Below are positions 43,876 through 51,998 of a stretch of DNA of 64,000 nucleotides, piece after piece; position 1 is the stretch's first letter; every line of letters starts with the position of its first letter. The DNA is from Pseudomonas putida (lineage in GTDB: Bacteria > Pseudomonadota > Gammaproteobacteria > Pseudomonadales > Pseudomonadaceae): assembly GCF_001636055.1 (NCBI RefSeq), contig NZ_CP011789.1:3224001-3288000 (forward strand), in the 5' to 3' direction. The notes under the pieces were generated by a model. That model searched no databases and was not told where the DNA came from. It saw nothing but the letters and a program-made list of their open reading frames with translations. The position numbers were made by a program, and so were the translations under genes.

Positions 43876-44289
43876 TCAGCCTTTTTCATATGGCAGGCCC
43901 TCAGGGCAGGCCATACGCAGCAACTTGCGAAACTTCGGGCAGACCAGGTGCGACGGCGCCGGGCATTCGGCGACGTGTCGCAGCAAGCTGCTGAGCGCTG
44001 TCATCCTGCGGACCTGGCGGTCGAGCTCATCGGCGCGCTGGTGCAGAGCCGGGCGGGGCAGGTCCGGCTTGCGGTCCTTGCCGAACATGCCCTTGATCTC
44101 CTCCAGCGAAAAGCCGGCGGCCTTGCCCAGCGAAATCAGGGCAAGTTGCAGCAGGGTGTCTTCGCTGTACTGGCGACGCAGCCCACTGCGGCCAACGGAC
44201 TGGATCAGCCCGACTTCCTCGTAGTAGCGCAGGGCAGAGGTCGTCACACCGCTGCTTTTCGCCAGCTCACCGATATCGACGATTTTCAT
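43876..44289 (-). CDS. MerR-family regulator
   Basis: The 137-residue protein has a MerR winged HTH at the N-terminus (VDIGELAKSSGVTTSALRYYEEVGLI), a dimerisation helix (ADELDRQVRRMTALSSLLRHVA) and a short C-terminal region with three cysteines (AECPAPSHLVCPKFRKLLRMACPE), which might bind a metal or an oxidant. It diverges from an MFS drug-type exporter. The ATG at 44289 has no RBS and lies at the edge of the palindrome below. Confidence 0.87.
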   Translation of the reverse strand: MKIVDIGELAKSSGVTTSALRYYEEVGLIQSVGRSGLRRQYSEDTLLQLALISLGKAAGFSLEEIKGMFGKDRKPDLPRPALHQRADELDRQVRRMTALSSLLRHVAECPAPSHLVCPKFRKLLRMACPEGLPYEKG

Positions 44290-44291
44290 GC

Positions 44292-44322
44292 TTGACTTCA
44301 AGTTGACTTGAAGTTGCATCGT
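44292..44322 (+). promoter_or_regulatory. MerR-type operator in a 19-bp-spaced promoter
   Basis: ACTTCAAGT (44295-44303), TG, ACTTGAAGT (44306-44314) is a perfect 9-bp dyad. A -35 TTGACT (44292-44297) and -10 candidate CATCGT (44317-44322) flank it with 19 bp between, the long spacer typical of MerR-activated promoters. It faces the MFS gene at 44358. Confidence 0.65.
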
Positions 44323-44357
44323 AGGCCATCGCCTTCCGATCAACAAGAAGTCACACC

Positions 44358-45641
44358 ATGAACGATGAAGCAGTTACAAAGATGAACAAGCCTGCCCTGG
44401 CCGCGCTGGCAGGCTCGATCCTGCTGGCCTCGCTCGGGGTCAGCATTGCCACGGTAGCGCTCGCGAGCCTGGCGCGGGTGTTTTCGGTCAACGTGCAGCA
44501 GGTGCAATGGGTCGTGCTGGCCTACTTGCTGGCGTTGACGGCAGCCATCGTCGTGGCGGGGCGGATGGGCGATCTGTTTGGCAGTCGCCGCGTACTGCTC
44601 ATCGGCCTGGCGGTGTTCACCTTGGCCTCCGGTGCCTGTGCCCTGGCCCCAGGGCTGGATTGGCTGATTGTTGCGCGGGCAGTCCAGGGGCTGGGCGCGG
44701 CGGTGCTGATGGCGCTGCCGCTGTCCATCGCCAAGGGCCTGGTGGCCAAGGAACGCCTGGGTACGGCAATGGGCCTGCTCGGAACGATGTCAGCCATCGG
44801 CACAGCGCTGGGGCCCTCCCTGGGCGGCGTGTTGATTGGCGCCTTCGGTTGGCGTGCTGCATTCGTTCTGTTGTTGCTGTGCGGCGCCAGCATGCTGGTG
44901 CTGACATTGACCGGCATACCCCGGACCAAGGCCCCCAGTGCACGCATTACGCGGTCCTCAACCCGTCCGCTGATACCGCTGGCCGTACTACGCAGGCCGG
45001 GGGTCGCCACGTCGCTGGCAATGAGCATCCTGGCAGGCGCGGTGATGATGTCCACGCTTGTGGTGGGCCCGTTTTTCCTTTCGTTCGGCTTGGGGCTTAG
45101 CGATGCGCAGACGGGGGTGGTGATGGCTGCCGGGCCGATCGGCGCGGCAGTCTCAGGTGTTCCCGCGGGGCGCGTAGTTGACCGGTTCGGAACCCGTCGA
45201 ACCCTGCTCGGCGGCCTGCTGGTCGCCAGCGCAGGCCTGGTGTGTTTCGCCGTGCTGCCCAGGCTTATCGGCGTCGCAGGTTATGTACTGGCTTTGGTGT
45301 TGGTCACACCGGGATTCCAACTGTTCCTCGCAGCCAACAACACCGCCGTGATGGCCAATGCCACGGAGGAATACCGGGGCCTGCTGTCAGGGCTGCTCGG
45401 TCTGTCGCGCAACCTGGGCTTGATGACCGGCGCCGCCGCGCTGCCGCTGTTGTTTGCCTGCCTGCTCGGAACTCATGGCCTGGCCAACAGTTCGGCGCAG
45501 GTCATTGGCACAGCCTTCTCCATCACCTTCCTGTCGGCAGCGGGCCTGTGTGTGTTTGCCGTCGCGCTTGCGCTGCTGGATCAGCGCAAGCGCGGCCCCT
45601 ATGCGCCTTCTGTCGCGCAAACGGGCAATCACAACGGGTAA
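44358..45641 (+). CDS. MFS exporter, drug-resistance type
   Basis: The 427-residue protein has 12-14 membrane segments. It has QVQWVVLAYLLALTAAIVVAGRMGDLFGSRRVLLIGL, RAVQGLGAAVLMALPLSIAKG and motif-C-like GTALGPSLGGVLIGAFGWRAAF, as in DHA-type drug/H+ antiporters. It faces a MerR regulator and its dyad, so it should be switched on by the compound it exports. RBS is weak (AAGAAG). The end is followed directly by a remnant of an SDR gene on the other strand. Confidence 0.83.
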   Translation: MNDEAVTKMNKPALAALAGSILLASLGVSIATVALASLARVFSVNVQQVQWVVLAYLLALTAAIVVAGRMGDLFGSRRVLLIGLAVFTLASGACALAPGLDWLIVARAVQGLGAAVLMALPLSIAKGLVAKERLGTAMGLLGTMSAIGTALGPSLGGVLIGAFGWRAAFVLLLLCGASMLVLTLTGIPRTKAPSARITRSSTRPLIPLAVLRRPGVATSLAMSILAGAVMMSTLVVGPFFLSFGLGLSDAQTGVVMAAGPIGAAVSGVPAGRVVDRFGTRRTLLGGLLVASAGLVCFAVLPRLIGVAGYVLALVLVTPGFQLFLAANNTAVMANATEEYRGLLSGLLGLSRNLGLMTGAAALPLLFACLLGTHGLANSSAQVIGTAFSITFLSAAGLCVFAVALALLDQRKRGPYAPSVAQTGNHNG

Positions 45642-45644
45642 CTC

Positions 45645-45940
45645 GCCAATCACCGCCGGCGACAGCAGATCCTGCAGATCGATGGCGTAGTCCATCTCGC
45701 GGCGAGCCCGGTCAGCCACGGCGTTGACCACTTCTGCGCCATCCTGGGACGGCTCGACGTGCACACGGAACGGGCGCTTGCCTAAAGGCAGGCCCACCAC
45801 CCGCACGATTTCGCGCGCCACTTCGGCAGGGTCGGCGTCGTCAGGCTCCAGATGCTTCAACCCGTCTAGCGCCTTGCCCGGCACATCGGCATAGGGACCG
45901 TTCTCATATTCGGCGGCAATGGCGGTGTCGACCGGTTTTG
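45645..45940 (-). pseudogene. C-terminal remnant of a short-chain dehydrogenase gene
   Basis: On the minus strand the frame reads KPVDTAIAAEYENGPYADVPG, GLKHLEPDDADPAEVAREIVRVVGLPLGKRPFRVHVEPSQDGAEVVNAV and ends near DLQDLLSPAVIGEL. This is the C-terminal part of a classical SDR (the PFRVHV-DP-Q-DGAEVVNAV block is typical). There is no Rossmann N-terminus, no start codon and no proper end: the frame runs on into the MFS gene at one side and toward the molybdenum subunit at the other. It is a leftover of a deleted gene. Confidence 0.7.
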
Positions 45941-46000
45941 CACGAGCACATCGAGGCGCTGCCGATAGCGCAAGGCGGATGGGGACTTGGCCCCACCCGA

Positions 46001-48199
46001 TCAGAGCACTTTATCGAGCGTGATGGGAAACTCCCTCACACGCTTGCCCGTGGCATGGTAGACCGCGTTGGCCACCGCAGCGGCCACCCCGACCACTCCA
46101 ATTTCGCCCACCCCCTTGGACCCGAGCTCATTGACAATCTCGTCGTGCTCTTCAACGAAGATCACGTCGATATCCTCGATGTCTGCGTTCACCGGGATGT
46201 GGTACTCCGCCAGGTTGTGATTGACGATGCGGCCCAACCGATGGTCGGTCAGCGCTGCTTCATGCAGGGCCATGCCAACCCCCCACACCACGCCTCCCAG
46301 GATCTGACTGCGCGCAGTTTTCGGGTTGACCACGCGCCCAGCCGCCACGGCGCTGACCACACGTACCACCTTGATCGTGCCAAGGTCTTCGTCGACGTGG
46401 ACTTCCACGAATACCGCCGAATGCGTGGCGGTGGAGAACGGTTGGCGCCGGGCGCCGGGCTCGGCGTCGATCTGCACTTCGAACTCACCGTCGGGGGCGC
46501 TCGCCACGATGTCCGCCAAGGCCCAACGCTGGCTGCCAGCGTGCAAGTAGCCATTGGCGAAAACGATCTGCTCCGAGGGGGTGCTGGCCACCTGGGGATA
46601 TATGTTCCGCGCATGCTCCAGCACCTTGGTGCGCAGAACCTGGCAGGCCTGGCGCACGGCCGAGCCCACTGACGACACCGTGAACGATCCGCCCTGAAGC
46701 GGTGCGGTGGGCAGTGAAGAGTCCCCCAGCACGAAGGTGACGTCCTGCACCCTGGTGCCGGCAGCATCGGCCGCGATCTGTGTCATGACGGTATAGGTGC
46801 CGGTCCCGATATCGGTGGTGGCACTGCTGACGGTGAGGTGGCCATTGGCATCGATGCGCGCCTTGGCGCTGGCCTTCATCTGCATGGCTTCCCAGACGCC
46901 ACCGGCCATCCCCCAGCCGATCAATTGGTTGCCATTACGCATGCTGCGCGGTTGGGGGGTGCGCTCATGCCAGCCAAAACGTTCGGCACCTTGCTGGTAG
47001 CAGGCCAGCAATTCCTTGCTGGAGTAGGGCTTGCCCTCGTTGCCATTGTTGGCGGCGAAGTTGCGTCGGCGCAGCTCTACCGGGTCAATCTTCGCTGCAC
47101 AAGCGAGCTCATCCATGGCGCATTCCAGCGCAATCATCCCGGACCCGGCCCCAGGTGCCCGCATGTCCAGCGGGGTGTACACATCGAGCGAGGCCAGGCG
47201 ATAGCTGAGCGCGACGTTGTCGCACTGGTAAAGCATGCCGCTCCATTCCACCAGGTGCTCGGTGAAGTCCTCGAAGCGGGAGGTCTGGCCAAGCGCATCG
47301 TGAGCGATTGCCAGCAAGCGCCCGTTTGCGTCTGCCCCCAGGCGCAAGCGTTGCTCGGTGCGGGGCCGGTAGCCAAAGGTGAACATCTGCTGGCGGGTCA
47401 GGGTCACGCGCACCGAGCGCTTCAGGTGCAACGCCGCCATCACTGCCAGCGGCAACTGGTACTGCGGGCGCAAGCCCGAGCCGAAGGCTCCGCCGACGAA
47501 CGCCGCGCGTACACGAATATTGGCCTTGGGCAGGCCGAACACCTTGTGCAGGTAGTCCTGGCAGTTCTGCGTGCCTTGGGTCTTGTCGTGGATTTCCAGA
47601 GCGCCGTCGGCCTTGTAGTGCACGGTCGACGCATGGGGCTCCATCGGGTTGTGGTGCTCGTTGGCCGTCAGGTAGGTCGCATCCACCTGCACCGGCGCAC
47701 CGGCAAACTGCCCGGGGAAGTCGCCACGTGGCGCCGGCGTTTCGGCGGGTGCCGGATGCGACTGCTGGCATGCGCCCAGGTCTGTCTGGTGAGACTCCTC
47801 GGCATAGTCGATCTTGAGCAGCGAGCCTGCATACCGGGCCAGTTCGAGGGTTTGAGCGACCACCAGCGCTACCGGTTGCCCGCTGTAGAGCACTCGATCA
47901 TTGAACAAGGGCCGAAACGGCGAGCCCTCGGCAGAGTCGGCATCGCTATAGTCGTCGTCATAACTCGATATATGCGGGCGATGGCCATGATCGAGCACGG
48001 CGATTACCCCGGGTACGCGCAAGGCCTGGGTGCTGTCGATGTCGAGTATCCGACCGCGGGCGATGGTACTGGACACGACGCTGCCGTGTAGCAGGCCGGC
48101 CTCGGGGTATTCGCCCGCATAGCGGGCCTGCCCGGTGACCTTTGCCACGCCGTCCACCCGGTCCATTGGCGTGCCGACTACTGGTGTGCTTTTGATCAT
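46001..48199 (-). CDS. molybdenum-cofactor subunit of a xanthine dehydrogenase-family (aldehyde oxidoreductase-like) enzyme
   Basis: The 732-residue protein has the xanthine oxidase-family large subunit layout: VVGTPMDRVDGVAKVTGQARYAGE start, VGGAFGSG, DMRAPGAGSGM, and a late GVGEIGVVGVAAAVANAV with the catalytic Glu. It resembles E. coli PaoC, which oxidises aldehydes. It is third in an operon with the FAD and Fe-S subunits and overlaps the FAD gene by 4 bp. Confidence 0.9.
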   Translation of the reverse strand: MIKSTPVVGTPMDRVDGVAKVTGQARYAGEYPEAGLLHGSVVSSTIARGRILDIDSTQALRVPGVIAVLDHGHRPHISSYDDDYSDADSAEGSPFRPLFNDRVLYSGQPVALVVAQTLELARYAGSLLKIDYAEESHQTDLGACQQSHPAPAETPAPRGDFPGQFAGAPVQVDATYLTANEHHNPMEPHASTVHYKADGALEIHDKTQGTQNCQDYLHKVFGLPKANIRVRAAFVGGAFGSGLRPQYQLPLAVMAALHLKRSVRVTLTRQQMFTFGYRPRTEQRLRLGADANGRLLAIAHDALGQTSRFEDFTEHLVEWSGMLYQCDNVALSYRLASLDVYTPLDMRAPGAGSGMIALECAMDELACAAKIDPVELRRRNFAANNGNEGKPYSSKELLACYQQGAERFGWHERTPQPRSMRNGNQLIGWGMAGGVWEAMQMKASAKARIDANGHLTVSSATTDIGTGTYTVMTQIAADAAGTRVQDVTFVLGDSSLPTAPLQGGSFTVSSVGSAVRQACQVLRTKVLEHARNIYPQVASTPSEQIVFANGYLHAGSQRWALADIVASAPDGEFEVQIDAEPGARRQPFSTATHSAVFVEVHVDEDLGTIKVVRVVSAVAAGRVVNPKTARSQILGGVVWGVGMALHEAALTDHRLGRIVNHNLAEYHIPVNADIEDIDVIFVEEHDEIVNELGSKGVGEIGVVGVAAAVANAVYHATGKRVREFPITLDKVL

Positions 48200-49197
48200 G
48201 GTCGTGCTCCCCCGTTAGCGGCGCCGCGCGCCGCGTCATCCAATGCACGCACGATTGCTCGCTGAGCGAGCGTTACCTTGAAACCGTTGTGGCTCAGGGG
48301 TTGTGCACCTTGCAGCAACGTTTGCGCGGCGCGGGTGAAGAGTGCTTCTGAAGGCACCTGGCCGACCAACATGCGCTCGACAGCCAGGTCCCGCCAGGGC
48401 TTGTGGGCAACGCCGCCCAACGCCAGGCGCGCCTGTTGGATCACTTCGCCATCGAAGCTCAGGGCTGCAGCGACTGATACCAGCGCGAACGCGTAGGAGG
48501 CGCGGTCGCGTATTTTCAGGTAACGGTAATGGTGTTCGAACATTGGGGGCGGCAGCTCGATGCCGGTCACCAGTTCATCGAATGCCAGTTGATTGTCGCG
48601 CTCGGGGGTGTCCTCGGGCAGGCGATGGAAATCCGCGAAGGGTATCTGCCGTTCACCGGACGGCCCTTGTACGTGCACCACGGCTTCGAGCGCTGCCAAT
48701 GCCACGCACATGTCCGAGGGATGGGTCGCGACACAGGCATCGCTGGCGCCGAGAATGGCATGGATGCGGTTCATGCCCGTACGCGCAGGGCATCCGCTGC
48801 CCGGTTCGCGCTTGTTGCAGGGGGTGCCGGTGTCGTAGAAGTAGTAGCAGCGGGTACGTTGCAGCAAGTTGCCACCGGTACTGGCCATGTTCCTCAACTG
48901 CGGCGATGCCCCCGCGAGGATCGCGTCGGACAGCAGCGGATAATGCTGCTCGATCATCGGGTGCCAGGCCAGGTCGGCATTGCTCACCCGTGCACCGATC
49001 AGCACGCCGCCGCCGGGAGTGGGGTGGATACCGTTCAGCCCGAGTCCGGAGATGTCGATCAGGCGCGTGGGGCGAACCACGTTTTCCTTCATCAGGTCGA
49101 CGAGGTTGGTACCACCAGCGATGAAGTGCGAGCAGGCGTCAGCCAGGTTTACCGCTTCGCTGACCGAGTTGGGCTTGTGGTAGCTGAAGGGTGTCAT
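48196..49197 (-). CDS. FAD-binding subunit of the molybdenum hydroxylase
   Basis: The 333-residue CO-dehydrogenase flavoprotein-type subunit has the FAD motifs FIAGGTNLVDLMK and SPQLRNMASTGGNLLQRTRCYYFYDT. The CYYF, PCNK and SGCPA segment provides the extra 4Fe-4S cysteines known from PaoB. The true start is ATG 49197 (ATGA overlap with the Fe-S gene's stop), not further upstream where the frame stays open. Confidence 0.9.
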   Translation of the reverse strand: MTPFSYHKPNSVSEAVNLADACSHFIAGGTNLVDLMKENVVRPTRLIDISGLGLNGIHPTPGGGVLIGARVSNADLAWHPMIEQHYPLLSDAILAGASPQLRNMASTGGNLLQRTRCYYFYDTGTPCNKREPGSGCPARTGMNRIHAILGASDACVATHPSDMCVALAALEAVVHVQGPSGERQIPFADFHRLPEDTPERDNQLAFDELVTGIELPPPMFEHHYRYLKIRDRASYAFALVSVAAALSFDGEVIQQARLALGGVAHKPWRDLAVERMLVGQVPSEALFTRAAQTLLQGAQPLSHNGFKVTLAQRAIVRALDDAARGAANGGARP

Positions 49198-49721
49198 GGA
49201 TTCTGCCCTCGTTGTGGCTGGTTCCCATCCCTCATCAACGGCAGGGCTTCTTCCACCGCCGCGACGATGTTGCCATAGGCACCACAGCGGCAAAGATTGC
49301 CGCTCATCTGCTCGCGAATGGCCTCCCGGTTGTCGGCACGGCCCTCGTGAGCCAGCCCGACTGCCGAGCAGATCTGCCCTGGGGTGCAGTAACCGCACTG
49401 GAACGCATCGTGGGTGATGAAGGCGCGCTGCATGGGGTGCAGAACGTCGCCGCTGGCCAGCCCTTCGATGGTTACAAGGTCGGCCCCGTCGCACATGATG
49501 GCCAAGGTCAGGCAGGCATTGACGCGCTTGCCATCACGCAGCACCGTGCAGGCGCCGCACTGGCCATGGTCACAACCTTTCTTGGTACCGACCAGGTCCA
49601 ATTGGTCACGTAGCAGGTCGAGCAAGGTGACCCAAGGATGCACCTGCAGTGTTCGGGACTGACCATTGAGGGTCAGACAGATGGGGTGCGTTTCAGCCCC
49701 ATTGGAAGAAATCGCGCTCAT
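49194..49721 (-). CDS. 2Fe-2S subunit of the molybdenum hydroxylase
   Basis: The 175-residue protein has two 2Fe-2S domains: plant-type Cys50, 55, 58, 70 (GCDHGQCGACTV) and helical Cys109, 112, 144, 146 (QCGYCTPG, GNLCRCG). It matches PaoA but has no Tat signal, so the enzyme is probably cytoplasmic. It is first in the operon (Fe-S, FAD, Mo order), each gene overlapping the next by 4 bp. No dedicated Moco chaperone gene (PaoD/XdhC type) is present. Confidence 0.9.
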   Translation of the reverse strand: MSAISSNGAETHPICLTLNGQSRTLQVHPWVTLLDLLRDQLDLVGTKKGCDHGQCGACTVLRDGKRVNACLTLAIMCDGADLVTIEGLASGDVLHPMQRAFITHDAFQCGYCTPGQICSAVGLAHEGRADNREAIREQMSGNLCRCGAYGNIVAAVEEALPLMRDGNQPQRGQNP

Positions 49722-49820
49722 GGTGAGGTCCTCACGGTCAGGGTACGCGCAGTGTGCTGCGTCTCTGTCGTGCGACAGGCCCGGCTGACTAAACGTTCAG
49801 CCGGGTCGCCGAGGGGGCGG

Positions 49821-49922
49821 TCACTTCTTGCCAGGTAGCCCCGGCTGCTGGTCCATGCGGGCATCGTACAGGCCGGTGAGCAGGTGCAAGGCGCCTGGGC
49901 CAGAGGTGGCCACGCCTCGATA
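49821..49922 (-). pseudogene. short remnant of a thiamine-diphosphate enzyme (PoxB/acetolactate synthase-like)
   Basis: The minus strand reads YRGVATSGPGALHLLTGLYD then ARMDQQPGLPGKK and a TGA at 49821-49823. The VATSGPGALHLLTGLYDARMD block is the conserved N-terminal ThDP-domain motif of pyruvate oxidase/acetolactate synthase enzymes. Only about 34 residues survive between two stops, so it is a fragment of a lost gene. Confidence 0.7.
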
Positions 49923-49967
49923 TCACGGGGTCAGTCCGCAGCAGTATCAAGCGCAGCTGGCGGAGCA

Positions 49968-49996
49968 GGGGTAGGGGTAGGGGTAGGGGTAGGGGG
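49968..49996 (+). repeat. GGGGTA tandem repeat (4 units plus G run)
   Basis: GGGGTA is repeated exactly four times (49968-49991) and followed by GGGGG. Five runs of at least four G on one strand can form a G-quadruplex. It lies in the 337-bp gap after the Fe-S subunit gene, downstream of the LysR gene at 50059. Apart from the ThDP remnant the gap holds nothing else I recognise. Confidence 0.85.
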
Positions 49997-50058
49997 CATC
50001 AGTGTGCGCTGTGCCCCATGGCCTGACGGCGTGTCGTTCAAACTTGGATAGGTAAGCG

Positions 50059-50976
50059 TCAGAAAACGAACTGGTGCCCCAGTTCCTTCTCTACCCAGTG
50101 CAGAAAACACCGCACCCTGGGAAAGGCTGCGTGGGCCTTGGGAAACACCAGATGGTGCGCAGCGACCGGTGCACCCAGGGCCTCGGGCGCCACTTTCACC
50201 AAGGTCCCGGCTTCCAGGTATTTCTGCGCCAGCAAGCCACTTTCCAAAGCGAAGCCCAGGCCGTGGCTGGCGGCCTCCAGGCTCATGTAGGAACGGTCGA
50301 AGCTCAGCGCATAGGGTTTTTCGGGCCGTGCCAGCCCGTGCTGGGCAAACCACGCCGGCCACCTCAACAAAGTCGCCTCGGACAGGATCAGGTCGCAATC
50401 GAGCAGGTCGCTGGCATCATGCACCGGGTGGCGGGAGAGGAGCTTGGGTGCCGCCAGCACCTCGAAGGTCTCGTTACTTACCGTGCGGACTTCGTAACTG
50501 GGCCAGTTCGGATCGCCATGGCGAATGTCCACGTCGATCTTGTCACGGCTGAAATGCAGCGCCTCGTAGGAGCATGACAAATTGATCTGAATGGACGGGA
50601 ACTCCTCGCGAAACGCCTCGAGACGCGGCATCAGCCAGAGCAGGCCGAAACTCGGTGAAGAGTGCAGGCGCAGGCAGTCAAGGCTGACATCGCTGCTGGC
50701 ACGTTCGGTGGCGATGGCAAGGCTGTGCAGGATACCCGAGACGTCTTTCAAGTACTGCTGGCCAACTGAGGTAAGGGCTACGCCACGTGCGCCACGCACG
50801 AACAGCTGTCTGCCGATCATGGCCTCGAGTTTGGCAAGCTGATGACTGACCGCCGAGGGGGTCAAGTCCAGCACCTCGGCAGCTCGGGCAACGTTGCCGA
50901 ACCGGGCGGCCTGCTCGAAAGCCTGGATGGTCTTGAGCGGTGGCAGTGGCGATGCCGAGTCGTTTACCGAGCGCAT
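50059..50976 (-). CDS. LysR-family regulator, GcvA-type
   Basis: The 305-residue protein has a LysR HTH (LPPLKTIQAFEQAARFGNVARAAEVLDLTPSAVSHQLAKLE) of the GcvA/AmpR type, and an effector domain with LRLHSSPSFGLLWLMPRL and SYEALHFSRDKIDVDIRHGD. It diverges from the SDR/transketolase operon start at 51150 and so probably controls it. Confidence 0.9.
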   Translation of the reverse strand: MRSVNDSASPLPPLKTIQAFEQAARFGNVARAAEVLDLTPSAVSHQLAKLEAMIGRQLFVRGARGVALTSVGQQYLKDVSGILHSLAIATERASSDVSLDCLRLHSSPSFGLLWLMPRLEAFREEFPSIQINLSCSYEALHFSRDKIDVDIRHGDPNWPSYEVRTVSNETFEVLAAPKLLSRHPVHDASDLLDCDLILSEATLLRWPAWFAQHGLARPEKPYALSFDRSYMSLEAASHGLGFALESGLLAQKYLEAGTLVKVAPEALGAPVAAHHLVFPKAHAAFPRVRCFLHWVEKELGHQFVF

Positions 50977-51149
50977 ACAGATTCTCCAAAGCGTTATTTT
51001 TATTCGGGGAAACCCGTAGGATAGCGCAGAAGGGCTGAATTTTTTTCAGCATCGGATGATTTTCACGTTATTGCTCACGTAGCTCGCGGGCCACAAGCTG
51101 AACCCACGATTCCTGAATCGGCCCATAACAACAAACAGAGGGTTCACAC

Positions 51150-51899
51150 ATGCTTCTCCAAGGTAAAGTCGCAATCATCACCGGCGCAGCGTCCGCACGT
51201 GGCATTGGCCGTGCCACGGCCGCAACGTTCGCTCAGCAAGGTGCCCGCGTGGTAATCCTCGATCTGGACGAATCTGCTGCCCGCGATGCTGCCGCCTCAC
51301 TGGGCGAAAGCCATCTGGGCCTGGCGGCGAACGTCGCTGACGAGGCCCAGGTTCAGCGCGCTGTTGCCACGGTTGTCGAACATTTCGGCCGCATCGACGT
51401 GTTGATCAATAACGCCGGCATTACCCAGCCGCTGAAGACCTTGGATATCCGTGGCGCTGATTATGACAAGGTGCTGGATGTCAGCCTGCGGGGCACGCTG
51501 CTGATGTCGCAGGCGGTGATCCCGCAAATGCGTGAGCAAGGCAGCGGCAGCATCGTATGCATGTCCTCTGTTTCTGCACAGCGCGGCGGGGGCATTTTTG
51601 GCGGCCCGCACTACAGTGCCGCGAAGGCCGGCGTGCTGGGCCTTGCCAAGGCGATGGCGCGTGAACTGGGGCCGGACAACGTGCGTGTCAACGCCATCGC
51701 ACCGGGTTTGATCCACACAGACATCACCGGTGGGCTGATGCAGGATGAACGCCGCCACGCGATCATCGAAGGCATCCCCCTGGGCCGCCTTGGCCAGGCC
51801 CAGGATGTCGCCAACGCTGCACTGTTCCTCGCCAGCGACCTCTCTACCTACCTGACCGGCATTACCCTGGATGTCAACGGCGGGATGCTGATTCACTGA
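51150..51899 (+). CDS. classical short-chain dehydrogenase/reductase
   Basis: The 249-residue classical SDR has the cofactor motif TGAASARGIG (11-20), NNAG (87-90), and a Ser140-Tyr155-Lys159 catalytic set. Asp38 after beta-2 (VVILDLDE) points to NAD(H). It ends DVNGGMLIH. As first gene of a likely operon with an ACS carrier and a split transketolase, it probably oxidises a sugar or polyol hydroxyl. RBS AGAGGG precedes the ATG. Confidence 0.88.
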   Translation: MLLQGKVAIITGAASARGIGRATAATFAQQGARVVILDLDESAARDAAASLGESHLGLAANVADEAQVQRAVATVVEHFGRIDVLINNAGITQPLKTLDIRGADYDKVLDVSLRGTLLMSQAVIPQMREQGSGSIVCMSSVSAQRGGGIFGGPHYSAAKAGVLGLAKAMARELGPDNVRVNAIAPGLIHTDITGGLMQDERRHAIIEGIPLGRLGQAQDVANAALFLASDLSTYLTGITLDVNGGMLIH

Positions 51900-51909
51900 G
51901 TACACGTGG

Positions 51910-51930
51910 GCGGGCCGGCCCCCGGCCCGC
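51910..51930 (+). terminator. GC-rich hairpin between SDR and MFS genes
   Basis: GCGGGCCGG-ccc-CCGGCCCGC is a perfect 9-bp hairpin 10 bp after the SDR stop. No T-run follows. It may reduce read-through into or stabilise the upstream mRNA. Confidence 0.5.
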
Positions 51931-51998
51931 GCGGTTCTGGATCAATGACAGCCAAGTTTCAGGCCTGGCTGCCAATAACAACAAGAGATCAGACCAGC

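Noticed and set aside
49968..49991. CRISPR or telomere-like array
   Set aside because: Only four 6-bp units without spacers; a simple microsatellite.
49931..50398. Minus-strand frame ending in a Pro-Thr repeat
   Set aside because: The repeat is only the translation of the GGGGTA tract, and the frame overlaps the LysR gene out of frame.
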